Shown: piece by piece, positions 6,760 to 18,942 of the stretch
Numbering within the stretch: the first letter of the stretch is position 1
Layout of the letters: each line of letters opens with the position of its first letter
From: Deltaproteobacteria bacterium
GTDB taxonomy: Bacteria; Desulfobacterota; Binatia; DP-6
Length of the DNA: 45,976 nt
Assembly: GCA_005888095.1 (NCBI GenBank)
Contig: VBKF01000150.1
Location: 1-45,976, forward strand
Direction of reading: 5' to 3'
Translations under genes and position numbers: made by a program
The notes under the pieces: model-generated
Databases searched by the model: none
Seen by the model: the letters and a program-made list of their open reading frames with translations, nothing else
What the model was told of the DNA's origin: nothing

Positions 6760-7828
6760 CCGACGTGCCGCGCGCGAGACACTCGTCGACGCAGCTCTCG
6801 ATCAGCTGGCCGAGCGGCCCCGCGGCTCCGCCCCGCTCGTAGGCGCGAATCTCGGCCACACGCGCGGCGAGCTCGTCGACCGCCCGGGCGACCTTCCGCG
6901 CGAGCTCGAGCCCGCGGCCTCCCTCCTGCGCGAGGCTGCGCTCGAGCAGGCTCGTGTAGAGCTTCAACCCGCCGAGAGGGTTGTTGAGCTCGTGCGCGAT
7001 CTGGATGGCGAGGCGACCGAGGGACGCGCCCACGGCGCCACGGAGGCGGGAGCCGCTGCGCTCCTCCGCCATGACGAGCGCCGCACGCGCCGCGAGGAGC
7101 GTGAGCGGGCCGGCGTCGGCGGGCGGCCCGGGCAGCTCGACCGCCAGCGCACCCGACGTCGCGCCCTGGATCAACACGGGGACGGAAAGCGCCGTGCGCC
7201 CTTCACCCGTGCGCACCGCCGGTGCGCCCTTCGCGACGGCCTCCTCCGCGACGGCCGCCAGCGGCTCCGGCGCGTCGTCGCCGGCGACCCGCGCCAGCCG
7301 TCCGTCCTCGAAGGCGAAGACGGCGGCCACGTCTGCTCCCATCGCCGCTCGAGCCGCATCCGCCACGCGGGCGAGGACGGTGGCGGCCGGGCCCGACACC
7401 AGGAGAGCGGTGCGGAGCGCCTCGAGCAGCGCGCGGTCCCGTGCTGCACGGCCTGCCGCCAGCGCCGCCGAGACGCGCACCCCGACCTCCTCCGGAACGA
7501 TCGGCGTGCCGACGCAGTCAGCCGCGCCTTCCCGAATCGCCCGAGCCACGCGATCGCGCGCCCCCTCCGGGACCAGAAAGAGCACCGGGAGCCCGGGGCA
7601 CCGAGCCTGCAGCGCGCGCATGAGAGCAAGGCCATCCGTCGAGCCGAGATCGAGGGCGAGCAGCGCCACGTCGAACCGACGCCGTGCGAGCAGCGCGACG
7701 GCCGCGTCCGGGCGATGCTCGACGGTCATTGACACGCCGAGCGCCTCGAGCGCCGGCCTCAGCGTTTCCTGAACCCGCGAATCACCCTCGACGAGGAGCG
7801 CCGCGGGCGGTGTGAACCCCTGTGACAC
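6731..7828 (-). CDS. Pseudo-receiver-GAF-HisKA protein lacking the ATPase domain
   Basis: 365 residues in three parts. Residues 8-125 form a receiver-like fold (AALLVEGDSRVQ, DVALLALDLGSTDG, phospho-site-like D60), but the conserved Lys of the KP motif is replaced (GTPI near 106-109) and the acidic pair is reduced. Residues about 130-255 are GAF-like. Residues 265-330 form a dimerisation/histidine-transfer helix pair with H279 in IAHELNNPLGGL. The protein then ends without N, G1 or G2 boxes, so there is no catalytic ATPase domain. Either the 3' part was lost, or the protein works as a phosphotransfer or scaffold partner of another kinase. It overlaps the cupin gene downstream. Confidence 0.8.
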   Translation of the reverse strand: MSQGFTPPAALLVEGDSRVQETLRPALEALGVSMTVEHRPDAAVALLARRRFDVALLALDLGSTDGLALMRALQARCPGLPVLFLVPEGARDRVARAIREGAADCVGTPIVPEEVGVRVSAALAAGRAARDRALLEALRTALLVSGPAATVLARVADAARAAMGADVAAVFAFEDGRLARVAGDDAPEPLAAVAEEAVAKGAPAVRTGEGRTALSVPVLIQGATSGALAVELPGPPADAGPLTLLAARAALVMAEERSGSRLRGAVGASLGRLAIQIAHELNNPLGGLKLYTSLLERSLAQEGGRGLELARKVARAVDELAARVAEIRAYERGGAAGPLGQLIESCVDECLARGTSGGRGGEGDA

Positions 7829-8045
7829 GGCCCAACCTCGGCTGCTAGCTCCCTGTCCCTTTTACCTCTTCTGCGGGCTCGTGGCAGCCCGAAGTCGCAC
7901 GGCGCCTCCTGCCCGCCCGCGGCCCTGCATTGGCGTGCAGCCCTGCACGATGCCCGGTCCGGACCCATGCGGTCTGCGCAGGCATGCGCCTAGCATGCCC
8001 CGGATCTCCCGCCTCGAACCCGGGTCGAGGCCGCGACCACCATCC

Positions 8046-9197
8046 ATGAGGCGAACCGCCACACTCATCAGCTTTCTGGCTGCCGCTGCGCCAGCGGCCG
8101 CGCATCACACGGGGACGCCACCCGTCGTCCGAATCACCTGGTCGGGCGACAACAGCTTGCCGCGCTTTCCCTCCTTCACCGACACCCTCGCCCTCGTCGG
8201 TCCGGGCCCGAGCCCGTCCATCTACAGCCTTCGTCTCTTCGACCGCCCCGACATCGTGACGCCGGTCAGTGCCGGCGGCAACAACGCCAACCCCGCGGCG
8301 TCCCCGCGCGCGATCGCCTTCGACTCCGATGGCGATCCCCTGGCGAGCGGCGACCCGGGGCGGCAGGTCTTCGTGCGGGCCGGCGGGGCGCTCCTGCAGA
8401 TGACCCACGACCCGACCGGCACGAGCGCAAATCCGGCGTTGAACTACTTCGGCAACCTCCTGGCCTTCGAGTCGGCCGGCGACCTCGCCGGGAGGGGGAG
8501 CCTCGGGACCGTTCAGGTGTACTTGCGCGACGCCGACGGAGGCCCCGTAGTCCAGCTGAGCCGCGGCCAGGGGACCAGCCGCAATCCGTCGCTCAGCCGG
8601 GGCGGCACCACCATCGCGTTCGATTCGACGAGCGATCCGGCCACGGGAATCGACACCGGGATCTCGCAGATCTGGCTCTCGTCGACGGACCCCGCCACCA
8701 GCCACCCGATCACCGCCGGCAACGGTCCGAGCCGCAATCCGTTGGTCAGCAACCGGGGGCGCATCCTGGTGTTCGAGAGCGAAGCCGACCTCGCGAGCGG
8801 CGGCGCCAACACGGGCATCCCCCAGATCTTCGCCTACGACCTCATGAGCGGAAACTTCGCCCAGGTCACGCAGGACCCGAGCGGCTGCACCGGCGCGTCG
8901 GCGCTCAAGCGCGCCGGCGACTGGCGTATCGCCTTCACCTGCGCCGGGCAGGGCTTCTACCATGATCTGCGCGCCGACCGCCGCTACCGGCTGCCGATCG
9001 ACGGGGGCGACACGAATCACGTGGTGGCGGGGGCGGGCTTCTACTTCCTGACGGTCTGCACGACCGCCAACCTCCTCGGGACGGGGACCACCGCGGGCCA
9101 CGAAATTTACCTCTTCAACCTGTACAAGCGGCCGGCGGAGCCGGTGAGCGGCAGCGCCGTATGGTTCCCGGCGCGCGGCTTGCGACCGCTGCGCTGA
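8046..9197 (+). CDS. Secreted TolB-like beta-propeller protein
   Basis: A 383-residue exported protein with a signal peptide (MRRTATLISFLAAAAPAAAH) followed by repeated blades of the PD40/TolB type. Recurring units run 'NPxxS..G..IAFDS..D......QIFV', for example NPAASPRAIAFDSDGDPLA, NPALNYFGNLLAFESAGDLA, NPSLSRGGTTIAFDSTSDP and NPLVSNRGRILVFESEADLA. It probably forms a six-bladed propeller in the periplasm or outside the cell, binding a protein or glycan. The ATG at 8046 is set by the signal peptide; the frame is open to 7812 but that stretch is not protein-like. Alone on its strand, divergent from the kinase-like gene. Specific function unknown. Confidence 0.78.
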   Translation: MRRTATLISFLAAAAPAAAHHTGTPPVVRITWSGDNSLPRFPSFTDTLALVGPGPSPSIYSLRLFDRPDIVTPVSAGGNNANPAASPRAIAFDSDGDPLASGDPGRQVFVRAGGALLQMTHDPTGTSANPALNYFGNLLAFESAGDLAGRGSLGTVQVYLRDADGGPVVQLSRGQGTSRNPSLSRGGTTIAFDSTSDPATGIDTGISQIWLSSTDPATSHPITAGNGPSRNPLVSNRGRILVFESEADLASGGANTGIPQIFAYDLMSGNFAQVTQDPSGCTGASALKRAGDWRIAFTCAGQGFYHDLRADRRYRLPIDGGDTNHVVAGAGFYFLTVCTTANLLGTGTTAGHEIYLFNLYKRPAEPVSGSAVWFPARGLRPLR

Positions 9198-9211
9198 GAG
9201 CTCGACCGGCG

Positions 9212-9237
9212 GATCACGCTGCGCTCGCAGCGTGATC
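9212..9237 (+). terminator. Strong hairpin after the beta-propeller gene (terminator or repeat)
   Basis: GATCACGCTGCG (9212-9223) and CGCAGCGTGATC (9226-9237) are perfect inverted repeats separated by two bases, 15 bases after the stop at 9197. There is no clear T run after it, so it may be a REP-like palindrome rather than a classical terminator. It lies only 36 bases before the next gene. Confidence 0.5.
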
Positions 9238-9273
9238 TTGCGAGCCGCGGAGGCTCCTTGGGAGAATGCCGGG

Positions 9274-10935
9274 ATGGCACCCCGCCTTCTCGGGACGCTC
9301 GCGCGCTCGCTCGAGAGTCGGTGGTGGCTCGTCGCGACCGTGGCGCTCGCGACGACGTTGCGCGCGGCGCACGTGCTCTCGCTGCGTGAGACACCGTGGT
9401 TCGACCACCTGGTCGTCGATCCCGAGTACTACGACGAGTGGGCCCGTCGGCTCGCCGCCGGCGGCTGGCTGGGCGAGCGGCCCTTCTACATGGATCCGCT
9501 CTATCCCTACTTCCTGGGGGTCATCTATCGACTCTGCGGTCGCGACCTCCTCCTGGTCCGGCTCGTGCAGGTCGCCCTCGGCGCCGGCTCGTGCGCGCTC
9601 GTGGCGGTGATTGGCAGGCGCGTCGGTGGCGCCGCGATCGGCGCGCTCGCCGCCCTCGGCTTCGCCCTCTACAAGCCGGACATCTTCTACGTCGCCGAGG
9701 TCGACAAGACCTGCCTGTCCGTGTTCCTGACCGCGGCCGCCCTGGCGCTCGCCCTCGGACCGTCGCTCCCGGCACGCTTCGCCGGGGGGTTCACTCTCGG
9801 CCTGGCCGCGCTGACGCGCGCGAACTTCCTCCTGTTCGCGCCGCTGGGCATCCTGGTCTTCCTGATGGAACGCGGCGTGCCGGACGCGCGCGCCTTCGGG
9901 CTGCCCCGGCCGGTCGTGGCCGCCACGCTCTTCGCGGCGGGCGTTGGGCTCTCGCTCCTGCCGGTGGCGTTGAGGAACCACCATCTCTCGGGCGAGTGGA
10001 TCCTGACCACCTCGCAGGCCGGCCAGAACTTCTACATCGGCAACAATCCGACCAACCCCTGGGGCGCCTACGGCGCGCTGCCCTTCGTGCGCGGCAACCC
10101 GCACTTCGAGGAGGCCGACTTCCGCGCCGCCGCCGAGGCGCAGGCGGGCCGCTCACTGGCTCCGCGAGAGGTGTCGAGGTTCTGGTTCGCGCAGGCGTTC
10201 CAGCACATGCGCGAGCACCCCGCGTTTGCGGCCCGGGCGATGTTCTGCAAGCTCGTGCTCTTCTGGAACGACTTCGAGATCTCCGACAATCAGGACCAGT
10301 ACCTGCTCGAGCGCGACTCCTGGGTGCTGCGCCTGCCGCTCCTCGGCTTCGGCGGGGTCGCGCCGCTGGCGCTGCTCGGGGTGATCGCCACCGTGCGGAC
10401 GAGACGCGCCGTACGGCTGCTCGGCGGCTTCGTGATCCTCTACTGCGCCTCGGTGGTCGCGTTCTTCATCTTCTCGCGCTATCGGATCCAGGTCGTCCCT
10501 GCCCTGCTGCCGCTCGCGGCGGTCGGCGCGGCCGAGCTGGTCGCCCGGATCCGCGACCGGAGCTGGACGCGCGTCGCCGCCGCGGCCGCGGTCGTCGCCG
10601 GCGCGGGGCTCCTCTGCTTCCACCGCTTCGGCATCTTCTCGCGCGACAACGAGCTCGTGGTCGAGATGCGGCTTCGCCACCTCGGCGAGGTGTACGAGAC
10701 GGCCGGCATGCCCGACCGGGCCATCGACGTCTTCCAGGAGGCCGTCCGCGGCTGTCCCACCCGCTGCCCGCAGGCGCTCGAGAAGCTCTTCGCCGCCTAC
10801 GTCAAGACGGGCCGGCTCGCGGACGGCGAGGCCTACTTCCGCGCCTTCACGCGCGCCCATCCGGGGCAGCCCGACGGCGAGCGCGACCTCCAGCGCCTCA
10901 TGGAGATCGAAGCCGCCGGGCCCGGCCGGCGCTAG
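9274..10935 (+). CDS. GT39/PMT-like membrane glycosyltransferase with C-terminal TPR-like tail
   Basis: 553 residues. The first luminal loop carries FDHLVVDPEYYDEWARRL, the acidic motif region of GT-C (PMT/ArnT-like) enzymes that use polyprenyl-phosphate sugars. About ten hydrophobic segments follow (for example VALATTLRAAHVL, LLVRLVQVALGAGSCALVAV, FAGGFTLGLAALTRANFLLF, VIATVRTRRAVRLL then VILYCASVVAFFIFSRY). After the last membrane helix, residues from about 465 form two TPR-like repeats (LGEVYETAGMPDRAIDVFQE, LFAAYVKTGRLADGEAYFR), probably periplasmic. The ATG at 9274 follows GGGAGA and starts just before the first membrane segment. Acceptor unknown. Its stop overlaps that of the convergent flavoprotein by four bases. 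Confidence 0.85.
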   Translation: MAPRLLGTLARSLESRWWLVATVALATTLRAAHVLSLRETPWFDHLVVDPEYYDEWARRLAAGGWLGERPFYMDPLYPYFLGVIYRLCGRDLLLVRLVQVALGAGSCALVAVIGRRVGGAAIGALAALGFALYKPDIFYVAEVDKTCLSVFLTAAALALALGPSLPARFAGGFTLGLAALTRANFLLFAPLGILVFLMERGVPDARAFGLPRPVVAATLFAAGVGLSLLPVALRNHHLSGEWILTTSQAGQNFYIGNNPTNPWGAYGALPFVRGNPHFEEADFRAAAEAQAGRSLAPREVSRFWFAQAFQHMREHPAFAARAMFCKLVLFWNDFEISDNQDQYLLERDSWVLRLPLLGFGGVAPLALLGVIATVRTRRAVRLLGGFVILYCASVVAFFIFSRYRIQVVPALLPLAAVGAAELVARIRDRSWTRVAAAAAVVAGAGLLCFHRFGIFSRDNELVVEMRLRHLGEVYETAGMPDRAIDVFQEAVRGCPTRCPQALEKLFAAYVKTGRLADGEAYFRAFTRAHPGQPDGERDLQRLMEIEAAGPGRR

Positions 10936-11942
10936 GAGCGGATCAGGCCGCCGAGCCGACGGACGATGCGCTCGACGTCCTCTGCGAGCTCGCGGATGAC
11001 GTCGACCGCCGGCTTGATCCCGCCGACCAGCCCGACGCTCTGCCCCGCGAGCAGGCTCATCGAGCCGACGTCGCCGCTCGCGTCGGCGGTGGGTGGCGCC
11101 GCCCAGAAGCGCGGGACAGGCACGCGTTGTCCGCCCAAGGATGCCTCGCCGATCACCGCCTCGTCCGCTCGCTGCTCTTGCCCGCGCGCTTCCTTCCCGA
11201 GCCACTGCTCCACGAACGGCGTCCGGAGCGCGCGATGCGGGGCGTTCGGCCAGCCGCCGCCGAACAGCATGGTGAGGACGGTATCCTCTTCCGTCGCGGC
11301 GACCACCTTCTCCTTGTACAACGAATGGGCGGCGGCTTCCGGCGTAGCGAGGAATCGCGTGCCGAGGACGACGCCATCGGCACCCAGCGCCAGCGCCGCG
11401 ACCACGCCGCGCGCATCCGCGATACCGCCGGCGGCGACGACCGGCGTCGGGGCGACGGCATCAACCACGCGCGGCACCAGGACCATCGTGGCCACCTGGC
11501 CGGCGACGTGGCCTCCCGCTTCCACGCCCTGCGCGACGATGAAGTCGACACCGGCGCGCGCGGCCTGCCGCGCCGCCGCCACCGACCCGACCTGATGCAG
11601 GACCTTGATGCCGGCCGCGTGCGCCGGCTCGACGTAGGGCGCCGGATCACCCCAGAACGTCGAGAGTACGGGCGCGCGCTCCTCGATGCAGGCCGCAACC
11701 TGCTCCGGCGCGGCGAGCGGCAGGATGAAGTTGACGCCGAAGGGCCGGTCGGTCAGCTCCCGCACACGACGGATGAGCCGGCGAACGAGCGGCGGAGGGT
11801 TGGCGCCGAACGATACGATCCCGAGACCGCCCGCGTTGCCGACCGCCGCCACCAGCTCCGGGCTCGTGATGGACGGCCCCATCGGCGCCGCGATGATCGG
11901 CAGCTCGATGCCCAGCAGGTCACACAGGCGGGTGCGGAGCAT
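10932..11942 (-). CDS. Nitronate monooxygenase (2-nitropropane dioxygenase) family FMN protein
   Basis: FMN-dependent TIM-barrel protein of the NMO/2NPD family, 336 aa. It opens with LGIELPIIAAPMGPSITSPE, continues with GLGIVSFGANPP and FGVNFILPL, and has the catalytic-His region VEAGGHVAG and phosphate-binding PVVAAGGIADARGV then GADGVVLGTRFLATPEA. The family oxidises alkyl nitronates, but many members are flavin enoyl reductases or of unknown function. It is the last of eight genes read in the same direction from 21148, 19 bases after the response regulator. In this setting a role in supplying or protecting an oxygen-dependent aromatic pathway is possible but unproven. Confidence 0.9.
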   Translation of the reverse strand: MLRTRLCDLLGIELPIIAAPMGPSITSPELVAAVGNAGGLGIVSFGANPPPLVRRLIRRVRELTDRPFGVNFILPLAAPEQVAACIEERAPVLSTFWGDPAPYVEPAHAAGIKVLHQVGSVAAARQAARAGVDFIVAQGVEAGGHVAGQVATMVLVPRVVDAVAPTPVVAAGGIADARGVVAALALGADGVVLGTRFLATPEAAAHSLYKEKVVAATEEDTVLTMLFGGGWPNAPHRALRTPFVEQWLGKEARGQEQRADEAVIGEASLGGQRVPVPRFWAAPPTADASGDVGSMSLLAGQSVGLVGGIKPAVDVIRELAEDVERIVRRLGGLIRS

Positions 11943-11961
11943 GCCCCCTCGGGGGTCGCGG

Positions 11962-12327
11962 TCAGCAGTGGTGGGCGACCGTCTCGAGCAGACGGTCGAA
12001 CTCGATCGGCTTCACCATGGCGTCCACCGCGCCGAGCGCCGCCGCCTTCTGCGAGGTCCCGGCGTCCGCCGAAATGACGACGACCGGGATCGCCGCCAGG
12101 CTCGGATCGCGCAGCTGCTCGTCACGAAACGCCCACCCGTTCATCACGGGCATGAACAGGTCGAGGAGGATCAGGCAGAAGTCGGTGGAAGACCGGAGGC
12201 AGCGAAGGGCTTCTTTCCCATGCTCCGCCTCGACGACGCTGTACCCTTCGCCTTCGAGGAAGACCGCAAGAGATTCGCGCACGTCGCTATCGTCCTCGAC
12301 GATCAGGATGGTCTTGCCTGGACTCAT
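11962..12327 (-). CDS. Single-domain response regulator (CheY-like)
   Basis: A 121-residue stand-alone receiver. Acidic pocket in ILIVEDDSDVRES, phosphoacceptor D56 in LILLDLFMPVMNG, S86 in VVVISADAGTS and K106 in AMVKPIEF, so all catalytic residues are intact. There is no output domain, so it would act by protein contact or as a phosphate sink or relay. It begins 10 bases after the stop of the hybrid kinase gene, its probable phosphodonor, and precedes the nitronate-monooxygenase-like gene on the same transcript. Confidence 0.92.
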   Translation of the reverse strand: MSPGKTILIVEDDSDVRESLAVFLEGEGYSVVEAEHGKEALRCLRSSTDFCLILLDLFMPVMNGWAFRDEQLRDPSLAAIPVVVISADAGTSQKAAALGAVDAMVKPIEFDRLLETVAHHC

Positions 12328-12337
12328 CGCGAAGCCC

Positions 12338-14260
12338 TCAGCGGCCTGCGAGCGACGCGAGCAGCGTCACCAGGCCGTCGGGCTCGACCGGCTTGCGGAA
12401 GCACGCATGGAACCCCGCCGCAGCGACGCGATCTCCCTCTTGATGGTAACCCGTGATGGCCACGGCCGGGACCGCACGCAGGCGGCCCGTCGCCCGCAGC
12501 TCGCGTACCAGCGCGTACCCATCTTCCCCGGGCATCCTGATGTCGCTTACCAGCACATCCGGCTCCCAGTTGTCCAGCGCGGCCCGGGCGTCGGGTACCG
12601 ACGCGACCATCGTGACCTTCGCGCCGCGCTCCTCGAGGAGCACCCCCAGCGGCTCGCACGCCTCCAGCTCGTCGTCCACGATCAACACGCGCAGCCCGTC
12701 GAGCCGTGGGACAGGCAGCGCCGGCAAGCCGTCCTCCCGGTCCGCCGGTTCGATGATCGGGGTAATGGTGAACGTCGAGCCGGTGCCCTCGCCCGCACTC
12801 TCCGGCTTCACCGTACCCCCGTGTTGCTGGACCAGGCTCCGCACGATGGCGAGGCCGAGTCCCAGCCCGCCCGTCTTCCTCGTCTTCACGTCGTCGCCCT
12901 GGCGGAACGGCTCGAAGATCTGCGGCAGGAGCTCGGGCGTGATCCCGCGCCCCGTGTCCCGGACGACGATGCGCGCCTCGCGGTCGGTTCGCTCGACGCG
13001 CAGCTCGACGCATCCGCCCGCGGGGGTGAACTTCACGGCGTTGCTCAAGAGGTTCGAAACGATCTGTTGCAACCGGATCGCGTCGCCGAGGACGGTGCCG
13101 CCCGCCTCCAGGCTCGCTTCGAGCCGCACGTCATTTCCGACCGCGTCGGGTCGAATCGCATCGAGCGCGGCCTGGGCCACGGCCCGTAGGTCGACGGGAG
13201 CGAGGTTGAGCCTCAGGCGGCCCGTGACGATCCGCGACACGTCGAGCAGGTCGTCGATCAGCTCCGCCTGTATCCTGCCGCTGCGCTCGATGCTCTGCAG
13301 GGCCCGTGCCGCGCGCTCCGGCGAGACCTTCCCCTGGCGCAGGACGCGCACCCAGCCGAGCATCGAGGCGAGCGGCGTGCGAAGCTCGTGCGACACGATC
13401 GAGAGCAGCTGGTCCTTGGCGCGGCTCGCGGCTTCCGCCTCGGCGCGGGCCTGCTTGGCTTCCGCGAGGAGCCGCTCGCGCTCCTCCTCCGCACGTTTCC
13501 GGTCCGTCACGTCGCGTGCGATCTTCGACGCGCCGATCACGTCGCCCGTCGCGTCCCTGATCGGCGAGATGGAGAGCGACACCTGAATACGCTGCCCGTC
13601 CTTTCGCACTCGCTCCGTGTCGAAGTGCTCCACCCGCTCGCCGCGCCGGATCGCCGCGAGAATCGATGGGACCTCGTCCGGGCGATCGGGCGGAACCAGG
13701 CGAGAGAGAGGGCTCCCAACCATTTCCTCGGCCGTGTATCCGAAGATGCGTTCCGCGCCCTGGTTCCAGCTCGTCACGATGCCGTCGAGCGACTTGCCGA
13801 TGATGGCGTCGTCGGAGCCCTCGACGATGGCGGCAAGGCGCGCCTGCGCCTCCTCGGGCCGCTCGCGCCGCGTGATGTCCACCGCCGTGCCGATCGCGCG
13901 CAGCGGGCGGCCGCTTACGTCCCGGACGATCACGACGCTCGACGCCAGCCGGCGGACCTGGCCGTCGTCGCCGAGACTGCGGTACTCGACGCCGTACTCT
14001 CCCGCTCCCGCGAGCGCCGACTCGAAGGCGGCTCTGACTCGCTCCCGGTCGTCCGGGTGAACGCGGGCCCGCAACTCATCACGATGGCGGAGGGTCACGC
14101 CGGGCGGCACACCGAGCATCGCCGCGAACCGGTCGGTGACGCGCACCTCACCGGTCATCAGGTCGGCTTCCCAGACGCCGAGCTCCGCCGCGTCGAAGGG
14201 AAGCCGGGGCGTGTCGCCCGCCGGTACGCGGTTCACACGCTCGGGGGCGAGTCTCCGCAC
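12338..14260 (-). CDS. PAS-PAS hybrid sensor histidine kinase with receiver domain
   Basis: About 640 residues, no membrane segment, so a cytoplasmic sensor. Order: PAS (FDAAELGVWEADLMTGEVRV, residues ~22-130), second PAS with PAC (IVEGSDDAIIGKSLDG to IARDVTDRKRAE, ~142-256), coiled linker, HisKA with H291 in SIVSHELRTPLASM, HATPase with N-box NLLSNAVKF, DTGRGI and GGLGLGLAI, then a receiver with DD 529-530, D573 in VSDIRMPG and K623 in FRKPVEP. The frame runs back to 14461, but the N-terminal extension overlaps the benzoate-CoA ligase gene and is not protein-like. The GTG at 14260 is the likeliest start, though without a strong ribosome site. It sits between box genes and a lone receiver, suggesting it senses a pathway signal or redox state. 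Confidence 0.9.
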   Translation of the reverse strand: MRRLAPERVNRVPAGDTPRLPFDAAELGVWEADLMTGEVRVTDRFAAMLGVPPGVTLRHRDELRARVHPDDRERVRAAFESALAGAGEYGVEYRSLGDDGQVRRLASSVVIVRDVSGRPLRAIGTAVDITRRERPEEAQARLAAIVEGSDDAIIGKSLDGIVTSWNQGAERIFGYTAEEMVGSPLSRLVPPDRPDEVPSILAAIRRGERVEHFDTERVRKDGQRIQVSLSISPIRDATGDVIGASKIARDVTDRKRAEEERERLLAEAKQARAEAEAASRAKDQLLSIVSHELRTPLASMLGWVRVLRQGKVSPERAARALQSIERSGRIQAELIDDLLDVSRIVTGRLRLNLAPVDLRAVAQAALDAIRPDAVGNDVRLEASLEAGGTVLGDAIRLQQIVSNLLSNAVKFTPAGGCVELRVERTDREARIVVRDTGRGITPELLPQIFEPFRQGDDVKTRKTGGLGLGLAIVRSLVQQHGGTVKPESAGEGTGSTFTITPIIEPADREDGLPALPVPRLDGLRVLIVDDELEACEPLGVLLEERGAKVTMVASVPDARAALDNWEPDVLVSDIRMPGEDGYALVRELRATGRLRAVPAVAITGYHQEGDRVAAAGFHACFRKPVEPDGLVTLLASLAGR

Positions 14261-14294
14261 AGGGTGCGGATTGTCGCTTCGCCGAGACGGATGG

Positions 14295-15860
14295 TCAAGC
14301 TCGAGGAACGCCGTGCGGAGGCCGGATACCGATCCTCTCGTGCAGCGCGAAGCGCTGAACCTTCCCGGTGGCGGTGCGCGGGATCGACTCGAGAAAGGCG
14401 AGCCGCTTCGGCCGTTTGAAGCGCGGCAGGCCGTCGGCGCAGGCGCGCTCGATGCGCTCACGCAGCGCGTCGGCCTCGCCCGACACGCCCACCACGCAGG
14501 CGACGAGCTCCGTCAGGCCGCCCTCGCCCGCCGCGCCGATCACGGCGCACTCGCGGACGCCGTCGACCGACGCCACCACGCTCTCGACCTCCGGCGGCGA
14601 GACCCACTGCCCGGAGACCTTCAGCATGTCGTCCGTGCGGCCGAGGACCCGAAAGGAGCCGTCGGGGTTCTCGACCGCCTGGTCGCCGGTCGCGAGCCAT
14701 TCGCCTCGAAAGGCGCGACACGTGGCCTCCGCGCGCTGCCAGTAGCCGGCCGCGATGCTTTCCCCGCGGACGAGAAGCCGTCCGGCGCTTCCCGCCGCGA
14801 CGGGCACGTCACCCTCGTCGACCACCCGCACCTCGTAGCCGGGGACGGGCCGGCCGAGCGATCCCGGCCTGCATTCGCCGGGCCGGTTCGAGAGGAAGAT
14901 GTGCAGCGTCTCGGTGGAGCCGAGGCCGTCGATGATGTCCTGGCCGAAGCGCTCCTTCCACGCATGGAAGAGCGCTTCCGGCAGGGCCTCGCCCGCCGAG
15001 ACGAGGCGGCGCAGTCCCGAAATCGCCTCCTGCGCGCCCGGCGGCGCCTGCTCGAGGAGCGCCCGATAGACCGACGGCACGGCGAAGAAGAGGCTCGGCC
15101 GCTCCTCGGAGAGGATCGTCCAGGTCCGCGCCGGCGAGAAGGGCTCCGGCGAGAGCACGGCAGACGCACCGGCGGCGAGCGGAAAGTACAGGCTCGCGCC
15201 CAGGCCGTAGGCGAAGAAGAGCTTCGAGGTCGCATAGGCGACGTCGCCGGCGTGCACGCCGAGGATATGGCGTCCGTAGCTCTCCACCGCATGCAGGATG
15301 TCGCGGTGGCGGTGAACGACGCCCTTCGGACGGCCGGTGGTTCCCGAGCTGTAAAGCCAGAACGCCGGATCGTCGCGGTGCGTCGGAAAGGGCCCCGGGG
15401 AGGCGGGCGCGTCCTCGATCGCCTGCCACAGCGTGCCGGACCGACCGCCGCCCACCGTGAGCACCATCGGGAGCGGGCGCGTCTCGGCCTCGAGCACGTC
15501 GGCGACGGCCGCCGTGGTGATCACGGCCCGCGCCCGCGTCTCGCGCACGAAGGGAAGGGAGTCGCCGGGCCGGAGAAACGTGCTCACCAGGACCGGCACC
15601 GCCCCGGCCCAGATCGCGCCGAGAAAGGCGTAGACGTACTCGGGACAGTCGGGAAGGATGACGAGGACGCGCTGCTCCTCCTGGATGCCCAGCCGCTCGA
15701 ACGCCGCGGCCATCTGGCGCACGCGCTGCCTGAGCTCGGCGTAGCCGACGTCGATGCGCTCCCCGTCCGAACGAAAGCGCAGCGCGACGCCAGCATCGTC
15801 GCCGCGGCACAGGATCTCCGCAGCGATGTTGAGGTGAGCGGCTTCGTCGCCCGAGGACAT
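14295..15860 (-). CDS. bclA: Benzoate-CoA ligase family protein
   Basis: ANL-superfamily acyl-CoA ligase of 521 aa that activates benzoate (or a close aryl acid) to its CoA thioester using ATP. The AMP-binding P-loop is WLYSSGTTGRPKG (168-180). Benzoate-ligase-type features follow: HRHRDILHAVESYGRHILG, TSKLFFAYGLGASLYFPL, then DGLGSTETLHIFLSNRPG and the hinge region GRTDDMLKVSGQWVSP. The C-terminal catalytic lysine is K500 in ATGKVQRF. Gene order with boxB and boxC on the same strand (15 bases after boxB) supports benzoate rather than another acid. It supplies benzoyl-CoA to BoxB. Exact substrate range is not visible from sequence. Confidence 0.93.
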   Translation of the reverse strand: MSSGDEAAHLNIAAEILCRGDDAGVALRFRSDGERIDVGYAELRQRVRQMAAAFERLGIQEEQRVLVILPDCPEYVYAFLGAIWAGAVPVLVSTFLRPGDSLPFVRETRARAVITTAAVADVLEAETRPLPMVLTVGGGRSGTLWQAIEDAPASPGPFPTHRDDPAFWLYSSGTTGRPKGVVHRHRDILHAVESYGRHILGVHAGDVAYATSKLFFAYGLGASLYFPLAAGASAVLSPEPFSPARTWTILSEERPSLFFAVPSVYRALLEQAPPGAQEAISGLRRLVSAGEALPEALFHAWKERFGQDIIDGLGSTETLHIFLSNRPGECRPGSLGRPVPGYEVRVVDEGDVPVAAGSAGRLLVRGESIAAGYWQRAEATCRAFRGEWLATGDQAVENPDGSFRVLGRTDDMLKVSGQWVSPPEVESVVASVDGVRECAVIGAAGEGGLTELVACVVGVSGEADALRERIERACADGLPRFKRPKRLAFLESIPRTATGKVQRFALHERIGIRPPHGVPRA

Positions 15861-15875
15861 CGGGAAAGCGGCGAG

Positions 15876-17291
<1,416 letters not shown>

Positions 17292-17296
17292 CGCGC

Positions 17297-18937
<1,641 letters not shown>

Positions 18938-18942
18938 GGACG

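Noticed and set aside
9232-9273. Upstream extension of the glycosyltransferase reading frame
   Set aside because: It starts inside the hairpin at 9212-9237 and has no protein character; the ATG at 9274 precedes the first membrane segment.
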